Shown: in pieces, positions 1-7,644 of the stretch
Layout: each line of letters opens with the position of its first letter
How positions within the stretch are numbered: the first letter of the stretch is position 1
Source of the DNA: CAZIWX01 sp964543125
GTDB taxonomy: Bacteria; Fidelibacterota; UBA8477
Direction of reading: 5' to 3'
Length of the DNA stretch: 16,494 bases
Assembly: GCA_964543125.1 (NCBI GenBank)
Contig: CAZIWX010000055.1
Span: 1 to 16,494, forward strand
The notes under the pieces: model-generated
What the model saw: the letters and a program-made list of their open reading frames with translations, nothing else
Database searches by the model: none
Told to the model about the DNA's origin: nothing
Position numbers and translations under genes: made by a program

Positions 1-273
1 GCCCTTCAGCGGCGCAATATTACAACTCCAACAGTAAACGACAGCCTATACAATTTAGAAATCGGTTCGGATGGCATGGAGCTGTTCCTCATGTACGATG
101 TGACGCCTTTCGGCGAACTCGGCTGGTTATTACAGGATCGCGACCATTACATCGCCACTAAATTCAGACTGGATAAAATGCCCTATCCCGCGTTACTAAC
201 CGGAACCGCGGGTATTCAAGTCTCAACCTATATCGAATTTGTACTTAAATCAGGACCACTGCTTGGCAATTAA
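1..273 (+). CDS. C-terminal end of an unrecognised protein (partial)
   Basis: The frame is open from the first base of the window to a TAA at 271-273, giving the last 90 residues of a protein whose start lies upstream. The internal ATG at 76 is not likely to be the true start, because the frame continues open before it. The fragment is mixed hydrophobic and polar, has no cysteine, no membrane helix and no motif I know, and its strand-like stretches would fit a beta-rich domain. Its end overlaps the likely TTG start of the next gene (263) by 11 bases, which suggests one transcript and coupled translation with the outer-membrane barrel gene. Function unknown; an envelope role is only a guess from the neighbour. 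Confidence 0.6.
   Translation, partial: ALQRRNITTPTVNDSLYNLEIGSDGMELFLMYDVTPFGELGWLLQDRDHYIATKFRLDKMPYPALLTGTAGIQVSTYIEFVLKSGPLLGN
252..255 (+). promoter_or_regulatory. Shine-Dalgarno site that selects the TTG start at 263
   Basis: AGGA lies 7 bases before the TTG at 263. The longer alternative start, TTG at 239, has no comparable site. Starting at 263 also places a normal signal peptide directly at the N-terminus, so the two lines of evidence agree. Confidence 0.5.
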
Positions 274-1684
274 GCACATTAAGTCTGTATTCCTTTTGAC
301 GGCCGGCTTATTGGCCGCCGATATTTCGTATGCTCAACCGTTCATTGATGCCCGGGGCGTGGGTCTGTGCGGTGCCTACACAATTGCTTCCCGGGGCTTT
401 GCCGCGGTGGGCTACAATCCGGCTAATTTGGGCTTTGTGGATGAGGTTCCCTTCTCATTCAATATCACCAACAACAATTTCATCGTTCGCAACAATTTCC
501 TGACACTGGGATTGTACAACCAATTTTTTACGGGCGACCCCGATAAACCCGATCAGCCCCTGGACCTTGAAACCAAAGTTCCCGGAAAAAAATATACCTA
601 CAAATCGCTGCTGAAAGGGTACATCCCCACCCACGGATTGGTTTTTGATCTGGGGACGAATATTTCCTTGCCCGGGTTGAATGTTTCCTGGGGTAATTAC
701 GCCGTAACCTCCGGTCTACAAGTTTTTTGGGAAACCAATTTTCCCAAACCGCTGTTCAAATTAATGCTGGAGCTGAACCCGGTGGGGTCATCCTACAATA
801 TGTCGTTTCAGCAGAATATCCTCATGGTTCAGCATCTGGCTTTTTCATTCGCCATCCCGTTTCCGGGATACAAGGTGGGAATGACCATGAAATATTTAGC
901 GGGCTTGGGTTATGCGGCGGTTGACTCTTCCGGTGGATATTTCTATACGGGAAAAAAATACATTCAGAGCGATTCCTACTATCAAATTCGCCGCGCCGTG
1001 GGCGGGGATGGTGTTGCACTGGATTTTGGATTCACGTCTGACCGGAAGGACAAATGGCAATTTGGCGCCGCCGTGAACAATGTGATTGGTAAGATATACT
1101 GGGGACGCCGCAACTACATCAATCGTAACATCAAATTCATCGAAAAGTTTTTTCCGGTTCGGAGTACTTTGGGAATTCCCCTTGAAAATGGACGCTACAC
1201 TCAAAGCACACTCAACCAATTTGTACTGGATAGCATCAATGTGCAGCGCTTTTTTGTGTTACCGGCGGACAGCCTTTTCAGGAAATCAACCACGGAGTTG
1301 CCAGACTCGGCTATTGGCGAATTTTCGAGCAGTTACCCCGCCATCCTGCGCTTCGGCACGGCTTATTTTCTGAATCCGGAAGTTACCTTTTACTTCGACC
1401 TGTCAACCGGATTCGTTAATTACTATTTTGCCCGCAAGCAGTGGCGCTTTGCAATGGCCACCGAGGTCACCCACTTTAAAAATCTTCCGCTTCGTACGGG
1501 ATTGGCATGGGGTGGAGAATTCAGTCCGGAGATGTCGTTCGGGACCGGCTTTTCAACCGGTTGGGCGCAAATCAGTTTGGGATTGCGGGTTTATGGCGGG
1601 TATAGTATAACAACCGCAACCGGATTTCAGTTGGCGACCACGATGTCATTTCGGCGTTTGAAAAAATCACCGGCGGCTGAATAA
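263..1684 (+). CDS. Secreted outer-membrane beta-barrel protein, DUF5723/PorV-like
   Basis: With the TTG start at 263 this is a 473-residue protein. Residues 1-24 form a signal peptide: a short basic start (MAIKHIK), a hydrophobic core (SVFLLTAGLLAA), and a likely signal peptidase I site after the Ala of ISYAQ. The mature N-terminus reads like the DUF5723/PorV/FadL-like barrels of FCB bacteria: a glycine-rich ARGVGLCGAY segment, then GYNPANLGF, matching the usual 'GGAY...NPAnLg' pattern. The rest is alternating aromatic and polar strands with many Gly, Asn and Tyr and no long hydrophobic helix, as expected for a barrel. It ends with a strand-like segment and a short charged tail (RRLKKSPAAE). 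Substrate or role is unknown. The family name is from pattern memory, so the barrel call is firmer than the family number. A longer version starting at TTG 239 is possible. Confidence 0.65.
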   Translation: MAIKHIKSVFLLTAGLLAADISYAQPFIDARGVGLCGAYTIASRGFAAVGYNPANLGFVDEVPFSFNITNNNFIVRNNFLTLGLYNQFFTGDPDKPDQPLDLETKVPGKKYTYKSLLKGYIPTHGLVFDLGTNISLPGLNVSWGNYAVTSGLQVFWETNFPKPLFKLMLELNPVGSSYNMSFQQNILMVQHLAFSFAIPFPGYKVGMTMKYLAGLGYAAVDSSGGYFYTGKKYIQSDSYYQIRRAVGGDGVALDFGFTSDRKDKWQFGAAVNNVIGKIYWGRRNYINRNIKFIEKFFPVRSTLGIPLENGRYTQSTLNQFVLDSINVQRFFVLPADSLFRKSTTELPDSAIGEFSSSYPAILRFGTAYFLNPEVTFYFDLSTGFVNYYFARKQWRFAMATEVTHFKNLPLRTGLAWGGEFSPEMSFGTGFSTGWAQISLGLRVYGGYSITTATGFQLATTMSFRRLKKSPAAE

Positions 1685-1689
1685 TAATT

Positions 1690-2772
1690 TTAGCGTTTCG
1701 ACGTTCGCCAGAATAACAAACTTCCCACCAATAAAAACAGCACATTACCGGCCCAAACCGCATAGGCCGGGTGAAAAGTCACACCGTTGGCCAGCTTTTT
1801 ACCGCCCATGAGAAAGATGTAATAAACAAATAGGGCGAAAATGCTTTTACCCACCGCCGGGGCGATGTTTTCACGGGTCCCCTGCAAAGCGAAGGAAATC
1901 CCCAAGAAAATGGTGATAAATCCGGTAAAAGCGAAAGCCAGCTTAAACTGGTAATCGGTGACCCAGCGGCGTGGATTCAGTCCCAGGATACGCTTTTTTT
2001 CGATGAAGCGTCCCAGTTGGAACAGATTCATCTCATCCGGTCGAATTTCTTTCTTTTCCACATCTTGGGCCGTGAGAGTCAGATCAACTTCGGTGTTGGG
2101 AGGCAATTTCCGGAACGATACTTCTCCCCGGGGCTGAAATTCGCGTTCTACTCCGGTAGTGTAACGCCAATCCCGCATACTGTCCACCCAGCTCAAACGA
2201 GTATAATCCCAGCGGTGTGCCAGGTTGCCCTCCTTAAAACTATAGACCGCCACATCCGAGCCCGCATGCTGGCGGGTATAATATTTCCCGAAAACCACAA
2301 TATTTCCATTCAGGTCCTGGCGAATCACTTCTCGCAGGATAGTGGGCGAGTGAGCGGACTTCAGATACTCCCGCGCCATGGCCTTGTTTCGATGATTAAA
2401 GGGCATGACGATGAAATTTTGGAACAGAAACTGAAATACGATGAAGCCCAGCCCCAGAATCAATAACGACCGGCTCAATCGGTACAAACTGATTCCGCAG
2501 GCCCGCATGGCCGCGATCTCATAATTGCGGTTCAAGGTGCCGAGAGCCGCTACAGTTGCCAGGAGGGTGGACATGGGCAGCGACATATCGATGAAAGACG
2601 GAATATCGTAGAGGTAATAAATACCCACCAGCAGGGGTGGTAATCCCCGATCAACAAAGGTGTCGATGTGTTCTACAAAATCGACAATGAGGATGACACC
2701 GGTGAGGGAAATAAGTATCAGCCAGAAAATCCGGGAAAAAGCGGACAGAATATAGCGATCAAGGGTGGGCAT
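1690..2772 (-). CDS. lptG: LptF/LptG-family lipopolysaccharide export permease (YjgP/YjgQ)
   Basis: This 360-residue inner-membrane protein has the family layout: an N-terminal DRYILSAF entry, three membrane segments (about residues 12-32, 60-80 and 100-125), a beta-jellyroll-like periplasmic domain (about 130-265), and three C-terminal membrane segments (about 272-360). The LPMSTLLATVAALGTLNRNYEIAAMRACGIS stretch (split across residues 65-95) carries the conserved E-x-x-A-x-R-A-x-G-x-S coupling helix that contacts the LptB ATPase. In known systems LptB2FG pulls LPS from the inner membrane and passes it to LptC/LptA. The length equals E. coli LptG, and I chose G over F on general resemblance only. 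Its ATG shares one base with the TAA of the upstream CNNM gene (TAATG), so translation is probably coupled. No second Lpt permease lies in the window. Confidence 0.85.
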   Translation of the reverse strand: MPTLDRYILSAFSRIFWLILISLTGVILIVDFVEHIDTFVDRGLPPLLVGIYYLYDIPSFIDMSLPMSTLLATVAALGTLNRNYEIAAMRACGISLYRLSRSLLILGLGFIVFQFLFQNFIVMPFNHRNKAMAREYLKSAHSPTILREVIRQDLNGNIVVFGKYYTRQHAGSDVAVYSFKEGNLAHRWDYTRLSWVDSMRDWRYTTGVEREFQPRGEVSFRKLPPNTEVDLTLTAQDVEKKEIRPDEMNLFQLGRFIEKKRILGLNPRRWVTDYQFKLAFAFTGFITIFLGISFALQGTRENIAPAVGKSIFALFVYYIFLMGGKKLANGVTFHPAYAVWAGNVLFLLVGSLLFWRTSKR

Positions 2773-3983
2773 TAACGTGGCTGGATAAAAACTTTCTCAA
2801 CCCGGGTCGGCGATACCGTGGAGACCACATACCGGTGGGACTCGGTTTGGAAGGTCTCGTTTTTACGGGGTATATGTCCCACTGAAAAGATAAAAAACCC
2901 CGCCAGCGTTTCATAATCACCAGGTGGAATATTCAAATTATACTCGGTATTCAGGAGCTCGATCTCGGCCTTGCCATTCACCAGTAGTCCCTGCTCCAGC
3001 ACCTGCACCGGGTCGACTTCACCATCAAATGCATCCGTAAATTCACCAAAAAACTCTTCCGACAGATCTTCCATGGTTACCAGGCCGGCAGTTCCACCAT
3101 ATTCATCGATTACCACCGCGAGACTGATTCGGTTGCGTTTAAATTCCTGCAATAGGTCTTCGGCTTGATTGCTTTCCGGGACGAAATATGTTTCCCGGAT
3201 AATTTCACCGGTTTTTCCCGGATTCGCGAAGAAATCATGGAGAAATACCAGCCCGATGATATTGTCAATGGTTTGATCATACACCGGCAATTTGGAAAAT
3301 CCCGATTCCAGAAATGCGGTTTCGATCTCGGTAATCGTGGCTGTATTGGGAACCGCCTTGATGTCCGGGCGCTGGGTCATGATCTCACCGACGGTACGGT
3401 TCCTGAAATTAAAGATGCGTGCAATGGTCTGGCGTTCGTGGACATCCACCTCTTCGCTGGTCAGGTCGTTTACGTGACGAAACAGGAGTTGAAGTTCGTT
3501 ATGATCCATGGAGGTTAGGGTAATGTCCTTGGCCTTGCCTTTCAGCATCCGAATCCGGTACCAATTTAAAACCACGATCAGAGGAAAAAAGATAATGCGA
3601 AAAATATGAATGAACCGCCCAAAGAAGAGCATGGAAGCGTTGGGGAATTCACGAAAAATGGTTTTTGGCAGAATTTCACTGATAAGCAGTACCACGACGG
3701 AAATAATTACCACAATCAGCCATTTATAAGGAATAATTCCATAGAGCAGAATAGTAGCAAAAGAGGTAGTGAGAATATTGGCCACATTGATACCCACCAG
3801 TGAAGTAGTGAGGAATATTTCCGAGGCCCGAATGGATTCCAGGGCTGCGGCGGCGCCATGGATATTCTGCTTGTTCCAAACCTCGATTTGAAGCGGATTG
3901 GCGGATAAAAGTGCGATTTCAGCACCTGAAAACAGGACACTGAGAAAAAGCCCCAGGACTGAGAGTGTTATTTCCAGAATCAC
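2772..3983 (-). CDS. CNNM-CBS-CorC/HlyC family membrane protein (hemolysin-like, possible metal transporter)
   Basis: This 403-residue protein has the order CNNM transmembrane domain (about 1-185), two CBS repeats (about 200-315) and a C-terminal CorC/HlyC domain (about 325-402). Typical marks are FSGAEIALLSANP near residue 20, SEILPKT near 102, GEIMTQRPDI at the first CBS, and VVIDEYGGTAGLVTMEDL ending the second. Relatives (YfjD/CorB, MpfA, TlyC) are linked to Mg2+ efflux or homeostasis, with CBS domains sensing nucleotide and Mg2+; the 'hemolysin' label is historical. The start is a GTG at 3983: no in-frame ATG occurs before the upstream stop, and the N-terminus begins right at the first membrane helix as expected. 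It is first in a two-gene unit with lptG and has a good promoter about 50 bases upstream. Confidence 0.85.
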   Translation of the reverse strand: MILEITLSVLGLFLSVLFSGAEIALLSANPLQIEVWNKQNIHGAAAALESIRASEIFLTTSLVGINVANILTTSFATILLYGIIPYKWLIVVIISVVVLLISEILPKTIFREFPNASMLFFGRFIHIFRIIFFPLIVVLNWYRIRMLKGKAKDITLTSMDHNELQLLFRHVNDLTSEEVDVHERQTIARIFNFRNRTVGEIMTQRPDIKAVPNTATITEIETAFLESGFSKLPVYDQTIDNIIGLVFLHDFFANPGKTGEIIRETYFVPESNQAEDLLQEFKRNRISLAVVIDEYGGTAGLVTMEDLSEEFFGEFTDAFDGEVDPVQVLEQGLLVNGKAEIELLNTEYNLNIPPGDYETLAGFFIFSVGHIPRKNETFQTESHRYVVSTVSPTRVEKVFIQPR

Positions 3984-4020
3984 AGGATCAGCATTTGAAA
4001 AATATAACCTTGGATATCAC

Positions 4021-4049
4021 TTGCATCGCGGTAAGTATAAGCGGATAAT
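4021..4049 (+). promoter_or_regulatory. Weak sigma70-like promoter candidate facing murQ
   Basis: TTGCAT (4021-4026) and GATAAT (4044-4049) are 17 bases apart on the plus strand. The -10 matches 5 of 6 consensus bases and the -35 only 3 of 6. It physically overlaps the minus-strand promoter, so the two could compete for polymerase. If used, murQ would have a leader of roughly 200 bases containing the palindrome at 4148-4161. Confidence 0.3.
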
Positions 4050-4062
4050 TAGCGGGTAACAA
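4034..4062 (-). promoter_or_regulatory. Sigma70-type promoter for the CNNM-lptG unit
   Basis: Read on the minus strand, TTGTTA (4062-4057) and TATACT (4039-4034) are separated by exactly 17 bases. The -10 matches consensus at 5 of 6 positions and the -35 at 4 of 6. Predicted initiation near 4027 leaves a leader of about 44 bases before the GTG at 3983. Consensus match only; no experimental data. Confidence 0.5.
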
Positions 4063-4147
4063 TTGGGAAAATGACGGGTCAACTCGGCAATTCGGAACAA
4101 AACTATTCAATCTTTCAGCAGTGAAATTACCGGTTGAGAATATTTCA

Positions 4148-4161
4148 AGATGATATCATCT
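4148..4161. promoter_or_regulatory. Perfect 14-bp palindrome, possible operator
   Basis: AGATGATATCATCT equals its own reverse complement, with no spacer. It lies between the divergent genes, about 95 bases before murQ and downstream of the candidate plus-strand promoter. The symmetry suits a dimeric repressor or a small cruciform; no regulator gene is present in the window to pair it with. A single copy was seen, so function is an inference. Confidence 0.35.
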
Positions 4162-4253
4162 GGCTAACTAACTGCTCAGGATTTATCATTTCGGGAAAAT
4201 CGGAAAAGAAAAATCCGAACTTACAATCCAGGTCTGTTTGAGGAGCGCATTCA

Positions 4254-5177
4254 ATGACAAATAATGGTAAAGTAGAACACGGGAAGTTGTTAACCGAGCA
4301 GCGGAACCCGGCCAGCCAGGATATTGATGCCCGGCCGGTGGCGGAGATATTACAGATCATCAACTCGGAGGATCGGAAAATCCCCGCGGTGGTCGCCACG
4401 GAAATGGATAAGATTGAGCAGGCCACCCATTTGGTGATTCAGGCTTTTCAGGCCGGCGGGCATTTGATTTATGTAGGAGCCGGCACCAGTGGGCGCCTCG
4501 GAGTATTGGATGCATCTGAAATTCCACCGACTTATAATGCGTCGCCGGAACTGGTACAAGGATATATCGCCGGTGGGGATACCGCCTTACGAAAAGCTAT
4601 TGAAGGTGCGGAAGATTTCCCGGAATCGGGCGCTGAACTAATACGGGGAATTGGTGTAACGGACCGGGATGTTGTCATGGGCATTGCCACCAGTGGTGTC
4701 ACGCCGTATGTCCTGGGGGCGTTGGAAGAAGCTCGGGAAATCGGTGCCCGCACGGTATTTTTTACTTGCATTGATCCGGGCCAAATCGAAATCGATGTTG
4801 ATGTGGTGCTGGCTCCACAAGTTGGTCCGGAAATTGTCACGGGTAGTACCCGCATGAAAGCCGGCACGGCGACCAAATTGGTATTAAATATGATCTCCAC
4901 CACCGCCATGATCAAAATGGGTAAAGTATATGAAAATTTGATGGTGGATTTGAAAGCAACCAATAATAAATTGACAGACCGTGCAAGACGAATTATTTCC
5001 ACAATCTCAGGCTGTAATTATAAAGAAGCATCCGCGTTATTGGACCAGGCGAATCGCTTGGTGAAGGTTGCCTTGGTTATGCAAAAAGCCAAATCCGGCC
5101 CGGAACAGGCACGGGAATATTTAGAGCGCTTTGGCGGTAATGTACGTAATGCGATTGCAGAATTGGAGCGTCAATGA
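4254..5177 (+). CDS. murQ: N-acetylmuramic acid 6-phosphate etherase MurQ
   Basis: MurQ cleaves the lactyl ether of MurNAc-6-phosphate to GlcNAc-6-phosphate and D-lactate in the cytoplasm, recycling cell-wall sugar. At 307 residues it has normal family length (E. coli 298). Visible marks are LLTEQRNPAS (12-21), the SIS-domain sugar-phosphate loop GAGTSGRLGVLDASEIPPT (75-93), AIEGAED (115-121), and VGPEIVTGSTRMKAGTATK in the second half. By alignment in the mind, Glu89 and Glu120 correspond to the catalytic glutamates Glu83 and Glu114 of E. coli. The ATG at 4254 has AGGAG 8 bases before it. Its TGA overlaps the next ATG (ATGA), coupling it to the mutase. No AnmK kinase, MurP transporter or MurR regulator is nearby, so the source of its substrate is not shown here. 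Confidence 0.93.
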   Translation: MTNNGKVEHGKLLTEQRNPASQDIDARPVAEILQIINSEDRKIPAVVATEMDKIEQATHLVIQAFQAGGHLIYVGAGTSGRLGVLDASEIPPTYNASPELVQGYIAGGDTALRKAIEGAEDFPESGAELIRGIGVTDRDVVMGIATSGVTPYVLGALEEAREIGARTVFFTCIDPGQIEIDVDVVLAPQVGPEIVTGSTRMKAGTATKLVLNMISTTAMIKMGKVYENLMVDLKATNNKLTDRARRIISTISGCNYKEASALLDQANRLVKVALVMQKAKSGPEQAREYLERFGGNVRNAIAELERQ

Positions 5178-6544
5178 ACCCTTATATTTTCAGACAGTAT
5201 GATATCCGCGGCAATGTTGCCGAAGATTTCACCCCCGCGGTGGTGGTTGCTCTCGGGCAGGCCTTTGGGTCAATTATCAAACGTCGTGGCGCCCGCAAAA
5301 TCAGCCTGTCCGGAGATGTTCGCTTAACCACCCCGGAATTGAAGAAAAATTTCATGCAGGGCGTTCTGTCAACCGGCATCGATGTGGTGGATATTGGCAT
5401 TATACCTACACCGGTAAATTATTTCAGTGTCTATGAGTTACCCGCCGTAGACGGCGCCTGCCAGATCACCGGGAGTCATAATCCACCGGAATTCAACGGG
5501 TTCAAATTCACGTTTGAAAAACGCGCTTTTTTTGGCGTGGATATTCAATCCATGCGGGAATTGATCGAAGCCGGTGATTTTGAATCAGGGACAGGTTTGG
5601 CCGGTGAGTACAATCTCATGCCTGAGTATGCGGATAATATTGTGAATCGTATCCGGTTGGCGCGGCCCATGCGAATTGTCGTGGATTGTGGAAATGCGAC
5701 TGCAGCGCTGTGCGCGGTGGATATTTATAAACGCCTGGGCTGCGAAGTCACTGAATTATTCTGCGAGGTTGACGGTACTTTCCCCAATCATCACCCGGAT
5801 CCAACCGTTCTGAAAAACCTGATTGACATTCGCGCTGAGATGAAAAAAGGTGACTATGATGTGGGGATTGCCTTTGATGGCGATGCCGATCGATTGGGCA
5901 TTATCGATGAAACCGGTGAAATTGTCTGGCCGGATTATCAGATGATATTATTTGCCCAGGATATTGTGAAATCCGCCGCTGATCAGATTGTCTTTGATGT
6001 GAAATGCTCCCAGGCCTTGGAGGAAAGGATCACCGAAATCGGTGGTACTCCGGTGATGTATAAAACCGGTCACAGTCTGATCAAAGACAAGATGCGCGAA
6101 CTTAAATCACCCTTCGGGGGCGAGATGAGCGGCCACCTGTTCTTTGCCGATAAATATTATGGCTTTGACGATGCCATTTACAATGGCGCCCGTATGCTGG
6201 AGTTGCTAAGCCGGAAAGATGAAACCCTCTCCCAAATGGTGGCTGCGCTGCCAAAATTCGTGTCAACCCCCGAGCTGCGGTTAACTTGTCCGTCGGATGA
6301 AGAAAAATTTAAAATCGCCCGATTGGCCCACGATTACTTCATACAGCATTATGATTGCATTGTTGTAGACGGAGTCCGAATTCGATTTGGTGACGGCTGG
6401 GGGCTGGTGCGCGCTTCCAATACTCAACCGGTGATTGTGTGCCGGTTCGAAGCTAAAACACGGGAACGCATGGAAGAAATTCAAAACACAGTGATTACCA
6501 AACTCCGGGAATTCGGCGAAATTTCATTGGAAGATTCCCCCTGA
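5174..6544 (+). CDS. Phosphomannomutase/phosphoglucomutase (AlgC/ManB-type alpha-D-phosphohexomutase)
   Basis: This 456-residue enzyme interconverts hexose 6-phosphates and 1-phosphates through a phosphoserine. All four family signatures are present in order: the phosphoserine loop TGSHNPPEFNG with Ser101, the metal loop DGDADR (Asp235, Asp237, Asp239), the sugar-specificity loop GEMSGH (316-321), and the phosphate-binding loop RASNTQP (413-419). GEMSGH is typical of the PMM/PGM subgroup acting on mannose or glucose, rather than GlmM. The length matches the family (about 455-465). The ATG overlaps the murQ stop by 4 bases. With the PGI/PMI gene further along, it would complete fructose-6-P to mannose-6-P to mannose-1-P, the route to GDP-mannose, but no guanylyltransferase is in the window. 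Whether glucose or mannose is the main substrate cannot be told from sequence. Confidence 0.92.
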   Translation: MNPYIFRQYDIRGNVAEDFTPAVVVALGQAFGSIIKRRGARKISLSGDVRLTTPELKKNFMQGVLSTGIDVVDIGIIPTPVNYFSVYELPAVDGACQITGSHNPPEFNGFKFTFEKRAFFGVDIQSMRELIEAGDFESGTGLAGEYNLMPEYADNIVNRIRLARPMRIVVDCGNATAALCAVDIYKRLGCEVTELFCEVDGTFPNHHPDPTVLKNLIDIRAEMKKGDYDVGIAFDGDADRLGIIDETGEIVWPDYQMILFAQDIVKSAADQIVFDVKCSQALEERITEIGGTPVMYKTGHSLIKDKMRELKSPFGGEMSGHLFFADKYYGFDDAIYNGARMLELLSRKDETLSQMVAALPKFVSTPELRLTCPSDEEKFKIARLAHDYFIQHYDCIVVDGVRIRFGDGWGLVRASNTQPVIVCRFEAKTRERMEEIQNTVITKLREFGEISLEDSP

Positions 6545-6637
6545 GTGCAATCAATACGTCCACCGCAAATGGATTTTAGTAAGCTGGTCCGGCGCGGCCA
6601 GGTTTCTATTCGGCCGGCTTCTTTATCCCAGCTAAAC

Positions 6638-6641
6638 GAGG
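6638..6641 (+). promoter_or_regulatory. Shine-Dalgarno site that selects the TTG start at 6648
   Basis: GAGG sits 6 bases before the TTG at 6648, a standard distance. The first in-frame ATG is 27 bases later (6675) and has no such site, so TTG is preferred. Confidence 0.5.
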
Positions 6642-6647
6642 CTGAGA

Positions 6648-7631
6648 TTGACTGATTCACTGAAAACGCGTCTAATGGCGTGGCAAGCCGCCATTGATAC
6701 GAAGCTCCGGCAGGCGCCCTTTGCGGTAGATCCTCATTATCTTTATGCGCCCCTGCGCTATGCGCTTGAAAGTCACGGGAAACGATTACGCCCGGCATTG
6801 CTTTTTTGCTGTGCCGAAGTAGTGGGTGGTGATTGGCATCAGGCGATCAGTGCCGCTGCCGCCGTGGAAATATTCCACCTTTTCACCCTGGTTCATGACG
6901 ACATCATGGATAAGGATGACTTAAGGCGCGGCCGGCCTTCTTTACATCGGCGGTTTGATACGAATCGGGCCCTCCTGGCTGGAGACGCACTCTTGATTTA
7001 TGCTTATCAACTCCTGAATGAGCTCCCGGAAAAAATTACCAAATCAGCGATCCAAATCTTTAATAAATATGCTTTTGCCGTTTGTGAAGGACAAGCTTGG
7101 GACATGCAGTACGAGCACACAAACCAACTCGGACTGGATGACTATGATCGCATGATCGATGCGAAGACCGGTGCCCTTTTACAGCTCTCGGCCGGTTTAG
7201 GCAGCATGGTGGGCAACGGCACGGAGGCACAGGCTGGCGTCCTCACTGACATGGCGCTTATGGTGGGCCGGGCATTTCAAATGCAGGATGATTTATTGGA
7301 AGTTACTTCCTCCAGCTCGGCCATGGGAAAAAGCCTGGGCAGTGATGTGGTCAACGGGAAAAAAACCTGGCTTTGGCTTGATCTGTGGTCTCATCTGGGG
7401 CAGCCGGAACGTGACCAGTGGGAGCAGGTTAAAAGCGATCCCCGGCAGACGGAATCCGCTAAACTGGAACTTATTCGCCGATGGATGCATGAATCAGGTA
7501 CGTTGACTCGCGCCCGGGAGCGTATCTCCGGATGGATTGAGGCCGCCAACGATAAAATTGACAAGAGTGGATTTGAAAATACACGGATTTTACACGCTTT
7601 ATTGGAAATGATTCTACACCGCCAGTCATGA
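6648..7631 (+). CDS. Short-chain polyprenyl diphosphate synthase (GGPP/FPP synthase type)
   Basis: This 327-residue trans-prenyltransferase adds isopentenyl diphosphate to allylic diphosphates. Marks are GKRLRPAL (44-51), the first Asp-rich motif DDIMD (84-88) followed by DDLRRGRPSLH, QAWDMQYE (149-156), KTGAL (173-177), and the second Asp-rich region QMQDDLLEV (211-219), then NGKKT. The first motif has no two-residue insertion, unlike typical bacterial IspA, and HLFTLVHDDIMD has Phe79 at the fifth position before it, the arrangement of archaeal type I GGPP synthases. That favours a C20 product, though C15 is possible. The second motif ends in Glu rather than the usual Asp (DDLLE). The TTG start is chosen because of GAGG 6 bases upstream. 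It lies 103 bases after the mutase gene and 13 bases before the PGI/PMI gene, so it is probably in the same operon. Confidence 0.9.
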   Translation: MTDSLKTRLMAWQAAIDTKLRQAPFAVDPHYLYAPLRYALESHGKRLRPALLFCCAEVVGGDWHQAISAAAAVEIFHLFTLVHDDIMDKDDLRRGRPSLHRRFDTNRALLAGDALLIYAYQLLNELPEKITKSAIQIFNKYAFAVCEGQAWDMQYEHTNQLGLDDYDRMIDAKTGALLQLSAGLGSMVGNGTEAQAGVLTDMALMVGRAFQMQDDLLEVTSSSSAMGKSLGSDVVNGKKTWLWLDLWSHLGQPERDQWEQVKSDPRQTESAKLELIRRWMHESGTLTRARERISGWIEAANDKIDKSGFENTRILHALLEMILHRQS

Positions 7632-7644
7632 GGAGAGCAAACCA

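Noticed and set aside
239..262. TTG at 239 as the start of the barrel gene
   Set aside because: It would put eight non-hydrophobic residues before the signal peptide and lacks a ribosome site, while TTG 263 has AGGA at 7 bases.
2017..2466. A 149-residue plus-strand frame inside lptG
   Set aside because: It is the complement of a confident LptG gene and shows no domain or ribosome site.
4200..4218. TCGGA ... TCCGA hairpin in the murQ leader as a riboswitch or attenuator
   Set aside because: A single 5-bp stem around an A-rich loop, with no conserved riboswitch elements that I can recognise.
4532..5002. A 156-residue open frame antisense to murQ
   Set aside because: Murein etherase coding on the plus strand is certain; the antisense frame is low-complexity and has no family signs.
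6545..6647. CGGCC/GGCCG inverted repeat between the mutase and prenyl synthase genes as a terminator
   Set aside because: The stem is 5 bp with a 12-base loop and no T run follows, only a mixed pyrimidine stretch; not supported.
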